Below are positions 31,801 through 39,448 of a stretch of DNA of 46,840 bases, one piece after another (position 1 is the stretch's first letter; every line of letters begins with the position of its first letter). Origin of the DNA: DAOUKH01 sp034421515. GTDB lineage: Bacteria > Chloroflexota > Dehalococcoidia > SHYB01. The stretch covers positions 1 to 46,840 of the forward strand of contig DAOUKH010000055.1 of assembly GCA_034421515.1 (NCBI GenBank), read 5' to 3'. The position numbers and the translations under genes are program-made. The notes beneath the pieces were generated by a model, which was given only the letters and a program-made list of their open reading frames with translations, was not told the DNA's origin and ran no database searches.

Positions 31801-32667
31801 GCCATCCGCTCAGTCGAACCCGCACCCCCATACTGTCTCCTTCGCGACTGGACGCGTCCGGCTGAGAGGACTTTGAATCTTGAGGTCGAAGGGTTCCCGG
31901 AACGGCGCGACCTCGGATTGCAAATCCGCAGAGTCGGGGTGCGGCACCGTGAATGGGTGCCCATCCGCAGCTTGACGGCAAGCGATGGCCGAGCGCGAAT
32001 TACGATTGCGGACGCGGAGCTGTGGCGGCGAATCTGGCCGCATATCGACAAGGCGGTCCTCACCGTCCGAATCACGGAGCACGACGGAACTCCGCACTCG
32101 AGCTGGTCTCCGGCGTTCCAAGTGGCCAACGATGGCCAGACCTGCGGCGCCGTGCTGCCGACCCCAACTCCCACCCCGACGGCGACACCCAGACCGACAG
32201 CTACGCCAACTCCGATGGCAACGCCGACCCCGCAAACTGCTCCCACACAGGTAGTGGCGGTCACTCCAAGCGCGACACCGATAGCGAGGGCGACACCGAT
32301 AGCGACCCCAACGGCGACGGCGACCTCCATCCCAACGGAGCCCCCAACCTCGACGGCGACTGCTATCCCTACGGCGACTGCTACACCGACGGCGACCGCA
32401 ACCTCGACGCCGGAACCAACCGCAACGGCAGTACCGACTCCCTCTCCCACGCCGAGCCCTACGCCGTCACCGACCCCGACGGCAACGCCAACGGCGACGG
32501 CACCCGCGCCATCGCCCACGTCAGTCCCGACACCGGTGCCCCCGGCCCCGACGGACGACGGCGGGCCCAATGCGGCGCTCTTGGTGTTCGTAATCGTGGC
32601 GGTGATAGCGTTGGCCGGAACGGTCTATATGCTCATGCGGCGCAGGCCCGAAGAGCCCAAGGAGTAG
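28882..32667 (+). CDS. Giant cell-surface beta-propeller (NHL-repeat) protein with duplicated flanking domains
   Basis: A 1261-residue surface protein. It has a signal/membrane segment (about 8-30). A domain of about 110 residues (about 42-155, IRAVDPEDPYC through SDWSAGFIIATNAETCG) recurs in diverged form at about 971-1086 (IRSVEPAPPYC through SSWSPAFQVANDGQTCG). Between them are many NHL/SMP-30-like propeller blades (GVALDDEGNLWVADSGNNRVLRF, AVAIARDGSVYVADTGNDRIVVF, SIDRLGNLYVSD). A Thr/Pro stalk (about 1091-1220), one transmembrane helix (1231-1252) and RRRPEEPKE follow. The GC content of sampled lines is 50-53%, against 77% in the adjacent aminotransferase. It probably displays the propeller outside the cell; no enzymatic motif is seen. 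Confidence 0.8.
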   Translation: MWVGHYSFAAAALIFVLAAVAAAGLWYTAGPGSAQAQRELPVIRAVDPEDPYCVLQQSPRRWERLLTITGENFGTDADSRLQIRVIGSRGTSFHVGSEAEWAGPTEIRLDFARIAHRLPEIDKMTAIVRITNASHEAISDWSAGFIIATNAETCGTERPEPPSLPVSPLLPSGPAVRGEAGDLWADVILGKPDFSQLGPNEVVPHRVFNPGGVVVDRSASPGKAYIWDSGNSRILGIDLAECYAGEASCSAEIVLGQPSGYDHSACNAEGGFQDFPRRALARADTLCGMPEGVISPIFANTFVTMAVNNDGDLYVPDSHNNRILKYESPFESDTIADTVWGQDDFSGILCNQGNFAAPTAETLCFHSYTNRTVGPYGNGVALDDEGNLWVADSGNNRVLRFPVDPETGEAAKAANLVLGQPGFIHARPGNSSQKLHAPSAVAIARDGSVYVADTGNDRIVVFNPPFATGMPATRVFGSQFRRPTSISIDPAGEGLWVNDTRNSMIELWDIARESVSEVLGRESYEPDGECPRGAFTYCEGAGGIGIDGQGNILASLSRLGQDIVRFPSPTAVAGTFNEPDRRLFSTANNKYNQTGRKGVDSVRGVAVWGDQLIVSDIRRLMFWNGLDGLTNGEPADGIVGEETYDARWADCCGRIKVDGAGRLWVLDFEGRRYIDVYQLPLTEHSAPIHTIWKSEVDFPVLGTEDRIELRNVHGIAPVGLGEFLWLSDTENHRVVRIRDPLTNPVVDVVLGQENARGTLCNRAEHPRPPAHLGPADLSPPTPNTICFPGALSIDRLGNLYVSDHTLVAVGNQRLLMFSKATFPARDTSALFAPDAAKIFTESAVQTAGLRFPAWMPDGMVDPTRPWSGSAATWETAFDSWNRMAAGFNSYAAARFVGIYDDPLGPDLLPTAYLYDVASLPYAATFDDQDNLYVGDVDRSRVLVYRNPSGDLPNPEGQPESPPVDAAPVPEHPVAIRSVEPAPPYCLLRDWTRPAERTLNLEVEGFPERRDLGLQIRRVGVRHREWVPIRSLTASDGRARITIADAELWRRIWPHIDKAVLTVRITEHDGTPHSSWSPAFQVANDGQTCGAVLPTPTPTPTATPRPTATPTPMATPTPQTAPTQVVAVTPSATPIARATPIATPTATATSIPTEPPTSTATAIPTATATPTATATSTPEPTATAVPTPSPTPSPTPSPTPTATPTATAPAPSPTSVPTPVPPAPTDDGGPNAALLVFVIVAVIALAGTVYMLMRRRPEEPKE

Positions 32668-32878
32668 GCACCTCGGACTAGGTGATGGGGACCGCAGGGG
32701 AACGCGCGTCTCCTGTGACGGTTCGGGCGCCCAGTGCGGCTTTCGCCCGGCAGCGTGGCAGATCGAGATGGCGTTCGGGCAACGCAGGCGGCGGCGCAGT
32801 GGGTACGGACGACACCGGGGGCTGGCGCGGGTGGGCGCGCTGCGCTAGGCTCGCTGCCGGACGAGCAAGGAGGCGATG

Positions 32879-33307
32879 ATGTCGTTGAATGTGTATTTGC
32901 ACTTCAGAGAAGGGTGCCGGGAGGCGTTTGAGTTTTACCGGTCGGTGTTCGGGGGCGAGTTCGATATCTTTCAGACGTTCGGTGATGGGCCGCCCGACAT
33001 GGACATGGGGGTACCTGAAGGCGAGCGGGACAACGTCATGCACGTGTCGTACAGCATTGGAGGGACGGTGCTGATGGGCAGCGACGTGCCGTCGGCGTTC
33101 GGTCCGTCGCCGGAGCAGGGGAACAACTTCTCGATCTCGTACTCGGCGGGCAGCCGGGAGGAGGCCGACGAGGTCTTCGGCAAGCTCTCGGAGGGCGGCG
33201 CGGTGACGATGCCGCTACAGGACATGTTCTGGGGGTCGTACTTCGGTTCCTGCACGGACCGGTTCGGCATTAACTGGATGGTCAGCCGCGACGAGCACGA
33301 GGACTAG
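32879..33307 (+). CDS. VOC-superfamily (PhnB/glyoxalase-like) protein
   Basis: A 142-residue member of the PhnB-type vicinal-oxygen-chelate family. It starts MSLNVYLHFREGCREAFEFYRSVFGGEF, continues with HVSYSIGGTVLMGSD, and ends SCTDRFGINWMVS. The family includes glyoxalases, bleomycin-binding proteins and 3-demethylubiquinone-like enzymes; no specific activity can be assigned. AAGGAGG (32867-32873) precedes two adjacent ATGs; the second (32879) has the better spacing. The 211 bp upstream contain only a small stem (32669-32684) after the propeller gene stop. Confidence 0.85.
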   Translation: MSLNVYLHFREGCREAFEFYRSVFGGEFDIFQTFGDGPPDMDMGVPEGERDNVMHVSYSIGGTVLMGSDVPSAFGPSPEQGNNFSISYSAGSREEADEVFGKLSEGGAVTMPLQDMFWGSYFGSCTDRFGINWMVSRDEHED

Positions 33308-33355
33308 CGCCCCGCGCTGCCGGCCTCCCGAAGCTCCCTCACAGCGCCCGTTGAG

Positions 33356-33384
33356 TTGACAAGCCGCAGGCCAAACGTTAGATT
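33356..33384 (+). promoter_or_regulatory. Promoter of the SOD-like gene
   Basis: TTGACA (33356-33361), a 17-nt spacer and TAGATT (33379-33384). Transcription would start near 33391, leaving a leader of about 146 nt before the GTG start. I see no riboswitch or strong hairpin in that leader, and a short ATG frame at 33431 looks non-coding. Confidence 0.55.
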
Positions 33385-33536
33385 TGGAGCACCTAGTGAT
33401 AGGGAGTATCAACAAGAGGCCGAAGAGGGGATGCGGTATCAACACCCCGGAGTCTTGGTTGTAGGCAACAGGTCTGCAGCCGGGAGCAGGGCGAGGTGTT
33501 GGGGCGTCCGGCCTCGCGGGCGCAAGGGGCATTGCG

Positions 33537-34109
33537 GTGATTCGAAGGCTGGGCCCGGCAATCTTTGCGCTGCCCCTGGTGGTCGTTCTCTTTCTTGTGC
33601 TGGGTTTCGAGTGGCTGCGCGGCGGGTCTGACTACGAGCAGCCGGTGGGAGTGACGGCCGAGGCTGCGCTGGTCTCACCGGACGGCGGGGACATCGGCAC
33701 GGTGAGCCTGACGCAAGGCGCCGTTGGCGTCATCGTCGCGGTTGACGTGCGGGAGCTGACGCCGGGCGGGCACGCCGTGAGCATCAACGCCGTCGGCGCC
33801 TGTGAGCCCGACTTCGAGGCGGCCGGCGATCACTTCGACCCGGGCGAAGGCGGATTTCTGCACGACACCTGGAGGAAAGGCGGAAGTGTTGGGCCGCACG
33901 GCGGAGACCTGCCCAACCTGTACGCGAATGCCGACGGCACCGCGCGGGCCGATTTCTTCACGGCGGGCATCACCTTGGGTACCGGGGCGGACCACTCGGT
34001 GTTTGACGACGATGGCTCCGCCATCATCATCTACGAGGAAGCCGACACGTACTCGGAAGACCACGGCGAAGGTGAACGCGTGGCCTGCGGCGTCATTCGC
34101 CTCAGGTAG
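33537..34109 (+). CDS. Cu/Zn superoxide dismutase-like protein lacking copper ligands
   Basis: A 190-residue exported protein with an N-terminal membrane/signal segment (about 7-27) and a SodC fold. SOD landmarks: G-H79-A, C89, HFDP with H99, H109, PHGGDLPNL with H121 and D124, and RVACGVI with R181 and C184, giving the conserved disulfide. Aligned to human SOD1, all zinc ligands (63, 71, 80, 83) are kept as H99, H109, H121, D124. The copper-only ligands 46, 48 and 120 are S82, N84 and Y166. It therefore should bind zinc but not copper and is unlikely to dismutate superoxide. The GTG start follows AAGGGG. It stands alone under its own promoter. Confidence 0.82.
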   Translation: MIRRLGPAIFALPLVVVLFLVLGFEWLRGGSDYEQPVGVTAEAALVSPDGGDIGTVSLTQGAVGVIVAVDVRELTPGGHAVSINAVGACEPDFEAAGDHFDPGEGGFLHDTWRKGGSVGPHGGDLPNLYANADGTARADFFTAGITLGTGADHSVFDDDGSAIIIYEEADTYSEDHGEGERVACGVIRLR

Positions 34110-34138
34110 CTGCCGCAACACCGGTCAGGCGTGGGAGG

Positions 34139-34615
34139 CTACGAGGCGGTCGTCTCCCGTACGCCGGCGCTACCGAAGTCGGCAGACCACTCCTGAACGG
34201 TGCGGGCGTCGGTGTCGATGAGCAGCCGGAACGGCAGGCTGACCGTGTAGGTCCTCGCGGCGAGGATCGGCGGGTCGATTTCGACGTCGAGGCCGGCGGT
34301 CGCCGTCACGCGATACATGACCTCGCCCTGTGGACTGGGCATCGAGAAGGTCCAGTCGATCTTGTCTCGAACCTGGTCGGCGACCGCGTCCGCCACCAGC
34401 GCCTTGGCGGCCGGAACGGCGTCCAAGAAGTCCCCCAGGACAGGGGCCAAGGTAAGCGCTTGGGCGATCGCTTCAGACACGTTGTCGATGTTGTCGTCTA
34501 CCCACTCGTTGGCAACCTCGGTCGCGATCTGCGCCCGGTCCTCTCCGGTCCCGCAACTCACTACGGTGAGGGAGACGGCCAAGAGGAGCGCTGCCAGGAC
34601 TGCGAGCTTCTTCAT
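34139..34615 (-). CDS. Small predicted lipoprotein
   Basis: A 158-residue lipoprotein of unknown function. The signal peptide MKKLAVLAALLLAVSLTVVSC ends in a lipobox-like VVSC, so Cys21 would be lipidated. The mature part is predicted helical first (EVANEWVDDNIDNVSEAIAQALTLAPVLGDFLDAVPAAKALVADAVADQ region) and beta-rich later (EVMYRVTATAGLDVEID). AGGAGG lies 9 nt before the ATG. It is convergent with the SOD-like gene (29 bp between stops) and lies 19 nt after glcF on the same strand, so it may be the last gene of the glc operon. No known family is recognised. Confidence 0.7.
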   Translation of the reverse strand: MKKLAVLAALLLAVSLTVVSCGTGEDRAQIATEVANEWVDDNIDNVSEAIAQALTLAPVLGDFLDAVPAAKALVADAVADQVRDKIDWTFSMPSPQGEVMYRVTATAGLDVEIDPPILAARTYTVSLPFRLLIDTDARTVQEWSADFGSAGVRETTAS

Positions 34616-34634
34616 CGAAGGGATCCTCCTTCTG

Positions 34635-35969
34635 TCACGACTTGTCGGGCTTGGACGGCTCGGCGGCGTAGGAGGCGGCGAGGAGCTCGACGACGTGGAC
34701 GACGCGGAGGGGGAGGCCACGCTCGCGGGCGCCGGATTCGAGCTGGAGCATGCAGCCGGGGTTGGCGGTGGCGATGACGTCGGCGGCGGTGGCGGCGGCA
34801 CGGCGCAGCTTGTTGTCGAGCAGGCGGTCGGACATAGCGCGGTGGGTGACGTTGTAGACGCCGGCGGCGCCGCAACAGAGGTCGGAGCGCTCCATCTCGA
34901 CGAGCTTGACGCCGGGGATGGCGTCGAGGACCCGCCGAGGGGCGTCGGCGACGCCCTGGGCGTGGGCGAGGTGGCAGGAGTCCTGGTAGGTGACGCGGGC
35001 CGGAGTCTCGCCGGTGGGCGGGTCGAGGGGGAGGGCGTCGAGGAACTCGTGGACGTCCTGGACCATCGCGGCGAAGCGCTCGGCCTTCTCCCGGTAGGCG
35101 GGGTCGTCCTTCAGGAGCTCGTGGTATTCCTTCATGGTGGAGCCGCAGCCGGCGGAGTTGACGACGATGGCGTCGACGCCGGCGTCGAGGAAGGCGTCGA
35201 TGTTGCGGCGGGCGAGGTCGCGGCCGGAGTCGCGCTCGCCGAGGTGCGTGCTGAGCGCGCCGCAGCAGCCCTGGGTGGGGACGACGACCTCGCAGCCGTT
35301 GCGGGCGAGCACGGCTGCGGTCGCCTCGTTGACCCGGCCGTAGACGAGGGGCATGACGCAGCCGTCGAGCATGCCGACGCGGCGGGTCGCGGCGCCTCGG
35401 GGGGCCAAGGGCTTGCGGGGACGCTTGTAGAAGAGTCCCAGTCGGGGGAGCTGCCGTTCGAGGCGGTCAAGTGCGCCGACGGGTCGCAGGAGACCCGCGC
35501 CCCGGACGAGGGCCTGGAGTCCGGTGCGCTGGTAGGCCTTCAGGGCCCAGGCGACGGTCCGGAGCAGGAGCGGGTGATGCAGGAGCAGCCGCAGGCCGAG
35601 AAGGATGCCGAGCCGGTAGCGGAGGGAGCGGGGGCGGTGCGTCGCCATCTGGGTGCGAGCGGCCTCCATCATGCGGCCGTAGGGGACGCCGGCGGGGCAG
35701 GCGGCCTCGCAGGCGCGGCACTGGAGGCAGAGGTCGAGGTGCCCGGCGACTCCGTCGGTGAGTCCGATGCGCCCCTGGTGGACGCCCTTCATCAGGGCGA
35801 TACGGCCGCGGGGCGACTCGGTCTCGACGCCGAGCTCGACGTAGGTGGGGCAGACTTGCAGGCACAGCCCGCAGTGGACGCACTTGTAGAGGTCTTCCTC
35901 GAGGGGCGCGTCGGGGCCGGCGAAGCCGGGGGCCGCCGGGGTGTGGACGTGGTCGGTGTCGGTGGTCAT
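34635..35969 (-). CDS. glcF: Glycolate oxidase iron-sulfur subunit GlcF
   Basis: A 444-residue subunit of glycolate dehydrogenase, carrying electrons from the flavin subunits to the membrane. Two 4Fe-4S motifs are seen: CVHCGLCLQVCPTY and CLQCRACEAACPAG. Two CCG domains follow, with GCCGAL and LCCGAAGVYN, as in heterodisulfide-reductase-like proteins. Length is slightly above the usual ~410. The ATG at 35969 follows glcE by 8 nt with GAGGCGG between. It is the third gene of glcD-glcE-glcF. Confidence 0.94.
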   Translation of the reverse strand: MTTDTDHVHTPAAPGFAGPDAPLEEDLYKCVHCGLCLQVCPTYVELGVETESPRGRIALMKGVHQGRIGLTDGVAGHLDLCLQCRACEAACPAGVPYGRMMEAARTQMATHRPRSLRYRLGILLGLRLLLHHPLLLRTVAWALKAYQRTGLQALVRGAGLLRPVGALDRLERQLPRLGLFYKRPRKPLAPRGAATRRVGMLDGCVMPLVYGRVNEATAAVLARNGCEVVVPTQGCCGALSTHLGERDSGRDLARRNIDAFLDAGVDAIVVNSAGCGSTMKEYHELLKDDPAYREKAERFAAMVQDVHEFLDALPLDPPTGETPARVTYQDSCHLAHAQGVADAPRRVLDAIPGVKLVEMERSDLCCGAAGVYNVTHRAMSDRLLDNKLRRAAATAADVIATANPGCMLQLESGARERGLPLRVVHVVELLAASYAAEPSKPDKS

Positions 35970-35977
35970 CGCCGCCT

Positions 35978-37333
35978 CTAGAGTCCTCCGAGGAAGCGCC
36001 CCGGGCTCATCACCTCGTTGGGGTCGAACAGGTCTTTGATCCGTCGCATGATGTCGAATTCGGGGCCCGGCACGCCCCAGACGTCCACCAGCTTCTTGAC
36101 GGCGGGCGGGACGCTTTCGACAACGAAGGGGCCGCCGGCGATCTCCGCCGCCTTGCGGAGGGTGACGATGATCGCGGCGAGCTTCGCCGGCTCCGGCGGC
36201 GGGCTCTCGCCGACCCACCAGGCGGTTCGTCCCAGGCCCACGCCGAGGTAGACCTCGATCGCCGCTTCCGCCTCGTTGCTCTCCGCCAGGGCCTCGTGGC
36301 CGAGCACGAGCTTTTCGAGGCCGTCCCACCGGGTGGAGAAGCGGGTGATCATGGTCGCGGGGCGCTGCGCGGTGCGTCCGAGGTCGATGACGGCGCGCCA
36401 GAAGCCGTCCTGCTGGGAGGTGTCGTCGGCGAGCAGCGACTTGCCGCCGGCGCCGGTGATGGCGCGATGGACCTGCATCTTCTGGCGCTCGACCGCGCCG
36501 GGGACGCCGGCAAGCTCGGCGGCGAGGAAGTAGTCGCGGTCGGAGATGGAGGGCATCTGGACGCGCTTGGCGGCGGCGCGGTAGGCGGTGCCGTTGAGGA
36601 GGTCGAGGGCGGTGGGCCGGAGCCCGCTCTTGAGGACGTCGAGGGCGGCGTCGAGGGCGGGGCCGATCTTGGCGAATGCGCCGACGATTGCCGTGCGCGC
36701 GGCGGGGAGCGGAGCGAGCTTGAAGGTGGCTTCGGTGATCAGGCCAAGCGTGCCGTGGGCGCCGATGAAGAGCTTGGGGAGGTCGTAGCCGGCGACGTTC
36801 TTGACGACGCGTCCCCCGCCCTTGATCGGGGTGCCGGAGGGGTCGAGGGCCTGGAGGCCGATGACGCGGTCGCGGGCGGTGCCGTAGAAGGCGCGGCGGG
36901 GGCCGTTGACGTCGGCGGAGAGGATGCCGCCGAGGGTGGCGCGTCCGGGGTTGGGGGCGTCGAGGGGGAGCACTTGGCCGTGCTCGGCGAGGGCCCGGTT
37001 GAGGGCTTCGAGGGTCATGCCGGCCTGGGCGCCGGCGACGAGGTCGGCCGGCTCGTGGAGGGTGAGCGCGTTCAGCCGGCGGGTCTCGAGGACGACGTCT
37101 AGGCGGTCGGGCGGCATGCCGGCCGCCATGGAGACGCCGCCGCCGCGTGGGACGACGGCCAGGCTCGATTCGTTGGCGAGACGGAGCAGGGCCGAGGCCG
37201 CGTCGGCAGAGTCAGGGGCGGCGACGGCCTTGGGGGGAACGCCGTCGACGGCAAAGCGGGCGAGGTCGCCGCGGGCCAGCGCGTCGGGGCCCACGGCTTC
37301 GGCCAGCGCGTCATGCAGCGCCGTCACGGTCAT
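35978..37333 (-). CDS. glcE: Glycolate oxidase FAD-binding subunit GlcE
   Basis: A 451-residue VAO/PCMH-fold FAD protein. The FAD-binding half contains VVPRGGGVSMAAG, LDAPNPGRATLGGILSADVNGPRRAFYGTARDRVIGL and GGGRVVKNVAGYDLPKLFIGAHGTLGLI, typical of GlcE. The C-terminal half is a ferredoxin-like cap ending FDPNEVMSPGRFLGGL. It is longer than E. coli GlcE (about 350), with extra sequence in the cap (about 220-400). It begins 3 nt after glcD, indicating tight coupling. Confidence 0.92.
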   Translation of the reverse strand: MTVTALHDALAEAVGPDALARGDLARFAVDGVPPKAVAAPDSADAASALLRLANESSLAVVPRGGGVSMAAGMPPDRLDVVLETRRLNALTLHEPADLVAGAQAGMTLEALNRALAEHGQVLPLDAPNPGRATLGGILSADVNGPRRAFYGTARDRVIGLQALDPSGTPIKGGGRVVKNVAGYDLPKLFIGAHGTLGLITEATFKLAPLPAARTAIVGAFAKIGPALDAALDVLKSGLRPTALDLLNGTAYRAAAKRVQMPSISDRDYFLAAELAGVPGAVERQKMQVHRAITGAGGKSLLADDTSQQDGFWRAVIDLGRTAQRPATMITRFSTRWDGLEKLVLGHEALAESNEAEAAIEVYLGVGLGRTAWWVGESPPPEPAKLAAIIVTLRKAAEIAGGPFVVESVPPAVKKLVDVWGVPGPEFDIMRRIKDLFDPNEVMSPGRFLGGL

Positions 37334-37336
37334 GGC

Positions 37337-38788
37337 CTAGAGGTAGGCCCCGGGGATCGACGGCAGGCGCGACAGTTTCCAGCCCTCGCCGCAGGCGACG
37401 CCGGTGGGGAGCAGCTTGCAGGGGTTGAAGGTGTCGGTGGCGCCAAAGGCCTCCTTGACCTTCTCCATGGCGCGCAGGTCGTCGTCGGTGAAGATCAGGC
37501 GCATGAAGCTCTTCTTTTCGAGGCCGACGCCGTGCTCGCCGGTGATGCTGCCGCCGGCGTCGACGCAGACGCGCATGATCTCCTCCCCGACCTCGAGGAC
37601 GCGCTCGGCCTCGCCCTCGACGCGCTCGTCGAAGAGGAGGTTGGGGTGGAGGTTGCCGTCGCCGGCGTGGAAGACGTTGGAGACGCGGAAGCCGCGGCGG
37701 TCGCAGATGTCGTTGACGATGCGGAGGACTTCGGGGAGGCGCGTACGGGGCACGACGCCGTCGAGGATGTAGTAGTTGGGGGCAAGCCGCCCCAGGGCGC
37801 CGAGCGCGCCCTTGCGGGCGGCCCAGAGTCGCTCGCGGCGCTTGGGGTCTTCGGCGCTGCGGATCTCCTGAGCGCCGATCTCGGCGCAGATGGCCTCGAC
37901 GGAGGCGGCGTCGGCGTCGACCGCCTCGCGGGGGCCGTCGACCTCGATGAGGAGGACCGCGCCGGCGTCGGGCGGGTATTCGGCGCGGACGATGGGGCCG
38001 ACGGCCTCGATGGTCATGCGGTCGATCATCTCGAGGGCGGCGGGGATGACGCCGCGGGCGATGATCTCGGAGACGGCGCGGCTGGCGTCGTCGATGTCTT
38101 TGAAGGGGGCGACGAGGGTCTTGGTCGCCTCGGGCTCGGGCATGAGTTTGACCATGATCTTGGTGGCGATCCCCAGGGTGCCCTCGGAGCCGACGAAGAG
38201 GCCGAGCAGGTCGTAGCCGGGGCGTCCGGGCTCGTAGCCGCCGAGCCAGACGATCTCGCCGTCGGGCAGCACGACCTCGAGGCCGAGGACGTGGTTGGTG
38301 GTGACGCCGTAGGCGAGGCAGTGAGGGCCGCCGGAGTTCTCGGCGACGTTGCCGCCGATGGTGCAGGTCTTCTGGCTCGACGGGTCGGGAACGTACATCA
38401 GACCGTGCTCGGCGGCGCGCTGGCTGACGTGGATGTTGATCACGCCTGGCTCGACGATGGCGAAGCGGTTGACCGGGTCGACTTCGATGATCCGGTCCAT
38501 GCGCGTGGTGACGAGGAGGATGCCACCCTCGATGGCGACCGCGCCGCCGCTGAGGCCGGTCCCCGCGCCGCGGGGGACGAGGGGGACGCCGTGGTCGTGG
38601 GCCAGGCGGACGACGCGCGACACCTGGTCGGCGGTCGCGGGAAGGACGACGGCCTGGGGAAGCTGCCGGTCGATGGAGCCGTCGAACTCGAAGACGAGCA
38701 TGTCCTCGGGGGTGTGGAGGACGTGCTCCTCGCCCACGATGTCCTTGAGGACGTCGACTATGGACAGGTCCGGCGCGGCTCGCGGCAT
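37337..38788 (-). CDS. glcD: Glycolate oxidase subunit GlcD (FAD-linked)
   Basis: A 483-residue FAD-linked oxidase that oxidises glycolate to glyoxylate, possibly also D-lactate or other 2-hydroxyacids. PCMH motifs are VVLPATADQVSRVVRLAHDHGVPLVPRGAGTGLSGGA, TIGGNVAENSGGPHCLAYGVTTNHVLGL and GLFVGSEGTLGI. The C-terminal part has NVFHAGDGNLHPNLLFD and the active-site motif GGSITGEHGVGLEKK. The ATG at 38788 is preceded by TACCAT six bases upstream; no SD is present, as at fmt. glcE and glcF follow. Confidence 0.94.
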   Translation of the reverse strand: MPRAAPDLSIVDVLKDIVGEEHVLHTPEDMLVFEFDGSIDRQLPQAVVLPATADQVSRVVRLAHDHGVPLVPRGAGTGLSGGAVAIEGGILLVTTRMDRIIEVDPVNRFAIVEPGVINIHVSQRAAEHGLMYVPDPSSQKTCTIGGNVAENSGGPHCLAYGVTTNHVLGLEVVLPDGEIVWLGGYEPGRPGYDLLGLFVGSEGTLGIATKIMVKLMPEPEATKTLVAPFKDIDDASRAVSEIIARGVIPAALEMIDRMTIEAVGPIVRAEYPPDAGAVLLIEVDGPREAVDADAASVEAICAEIGAQEIRSAEDPKRRERLWAARKGALGALGRLAPNYYILDGVVPRTRLPEVLRIVNDICDRRGFRVSNVFHAGDGNLHPNLLFDERVEGEAERVLEVGEEIMRVCVDAGGSITGEHGVGLEKKSFMRLIFTDDDLRAMEKVKEAFGATDTFNPCKLLPTGVACGEGWKLSRLPSIPGAYL

Positions 38789-38794
38789 GGGGTC

Positions 38795-38824
38795 ATGGTA
38801 GGGGAGCCGCGCCGTTGAGCGCAA
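38795..38824 (-). promoter_or_regulatory. Promoter of glcDEF, predicted leaderless start
   Basis: On the minus strand TTGCGC (38819-38824), an 18-nt spacer and TACCAT (38795-38800), which ends 6 nt before the glcD ATG. This has the same geometry as fmt and the response regulator, and no SD is present. Confidence 0.45.
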
Positions 38825-38839
38825 CGAAGGCGGCCGCGG

Positions 38840-39349
38840 TCACCGATCGAGGAGCGCGTCCACGTGGATCAGGATACGGAGGCCGCGGGCGTGGACGGTC
38901 CGGAGCGGAGCGTGGTGGTGGTCGGAGTGGTCCAGCTGTTGGAGCAGCTCTTCCGTCTCGACGGTCCAGTCGGCGTAGCTCGTGCGCCAGGCTTCGACGT
39001 CGTCCCGGGAGGGGTCGAGGCCATCGATGTGGAGGAACTCTCCGAGGCCGCCGGGCTGCACCCACTCTTCACCAAGGGACACATGGGCGTGCCGGTGCTC
39101 GGTGTACCAGTCATCGGGGCTGGGCACGTGCGGCCAGTCCGCGTTGACGAGCACGTTGATCGCCGCGACCCGCTCGGGGACGCTCAGTTGGAGCCCCGAG
39201 TCCGGCGAGCCGGAGTCCGAGGCGACGAGCGCGCCCACAACTCCGCCGACGGCCCCGCCGACCACGGCGGAGACAATCACGATGGCGCCGATCCGCCAGA
39301 GCCCCTCGGCCGAGCGCACACGCCCGATACATTCTCGAAGCACGCCCAT
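38840..39349 (-). CDS. Hypothetical membrane-anchored His-rich protein
   Basis: I do not recognise a family. The ATG at 39349 gives 169 residues: a short cytosolic start, one Gly/Ala/Val-rich transmembrane helix (about 18-43), then an exported domain. That domain is rich in His, Trp and acidic residues (DWYTEHRHAHVS and LDHSDHHHAP), with amphipathic helices between. The His clusters could bind metal, but this is inference. The frame is open far upstream across the divergent SDR gene; only this downstream part looks coding. Promoter elements on the minus strand (TATGCT) lie 11 nt before the ATG. Confidence 0.5.
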   Translation of the reverse strand: MGVLRECIGRVRSAEGLWRIGAIVIVSAVVGGAVGGVVGALVASDSGSPDSGLQLSVPERVAAINVLVNADWPHVPSPDDWYTEHRHAHVSLGEEWVQPGGLGEFLHIDGLDPSRDDVEAWRTSYADWTVETEELLQQLDHSDHHHAPLRTVHARGLRILIHVDALLDR

Positions 39350-39423
39350 TCCGGTGCGATAGCATACCGCACCCGCGTCCCACGGGGTTGACGCGCGCCT
39401 CTGGTGAGCCGCGGGGCGGCTGC

Positions 39424-39429
39424 TATACT
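39424..39429 (+). promoter_or_regulatory. -10 box of the SDR gene
   Basis: TATACT lies 19 nt before the SDR ATG and is followed by GGAGG at 39439-39443. This is a conventional leader with a Shine-Dalgarno sequence. The -35 is not clear. Confidence 0.4.
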
Positions 39430-39448
39430 GCGCCGCCTGGAGGGCGGC

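Noticed and set aside
32150..32540. Repetitive DNA that could be taken for a tandem repeat or CRISPR-like array
   Set aside because: It encodes the Thr/Pro stalk of the propeller protein in frame; units are irregular ACN-CCN codons with no spacers.
32669..32878. Possible small gene between the propeller and VOC genes
   Set aside because: Short frames there have no SD sequence and no recognisable content; I see only a small stem near 32669-32684.
33391..33536. Leader peptide or riboswitch before the SOD-like gene
   Set aside because: The leader is long (about 146 nt), but I found no conserved riboswitch core, no strong hairpin and no SD-preceded short frame.
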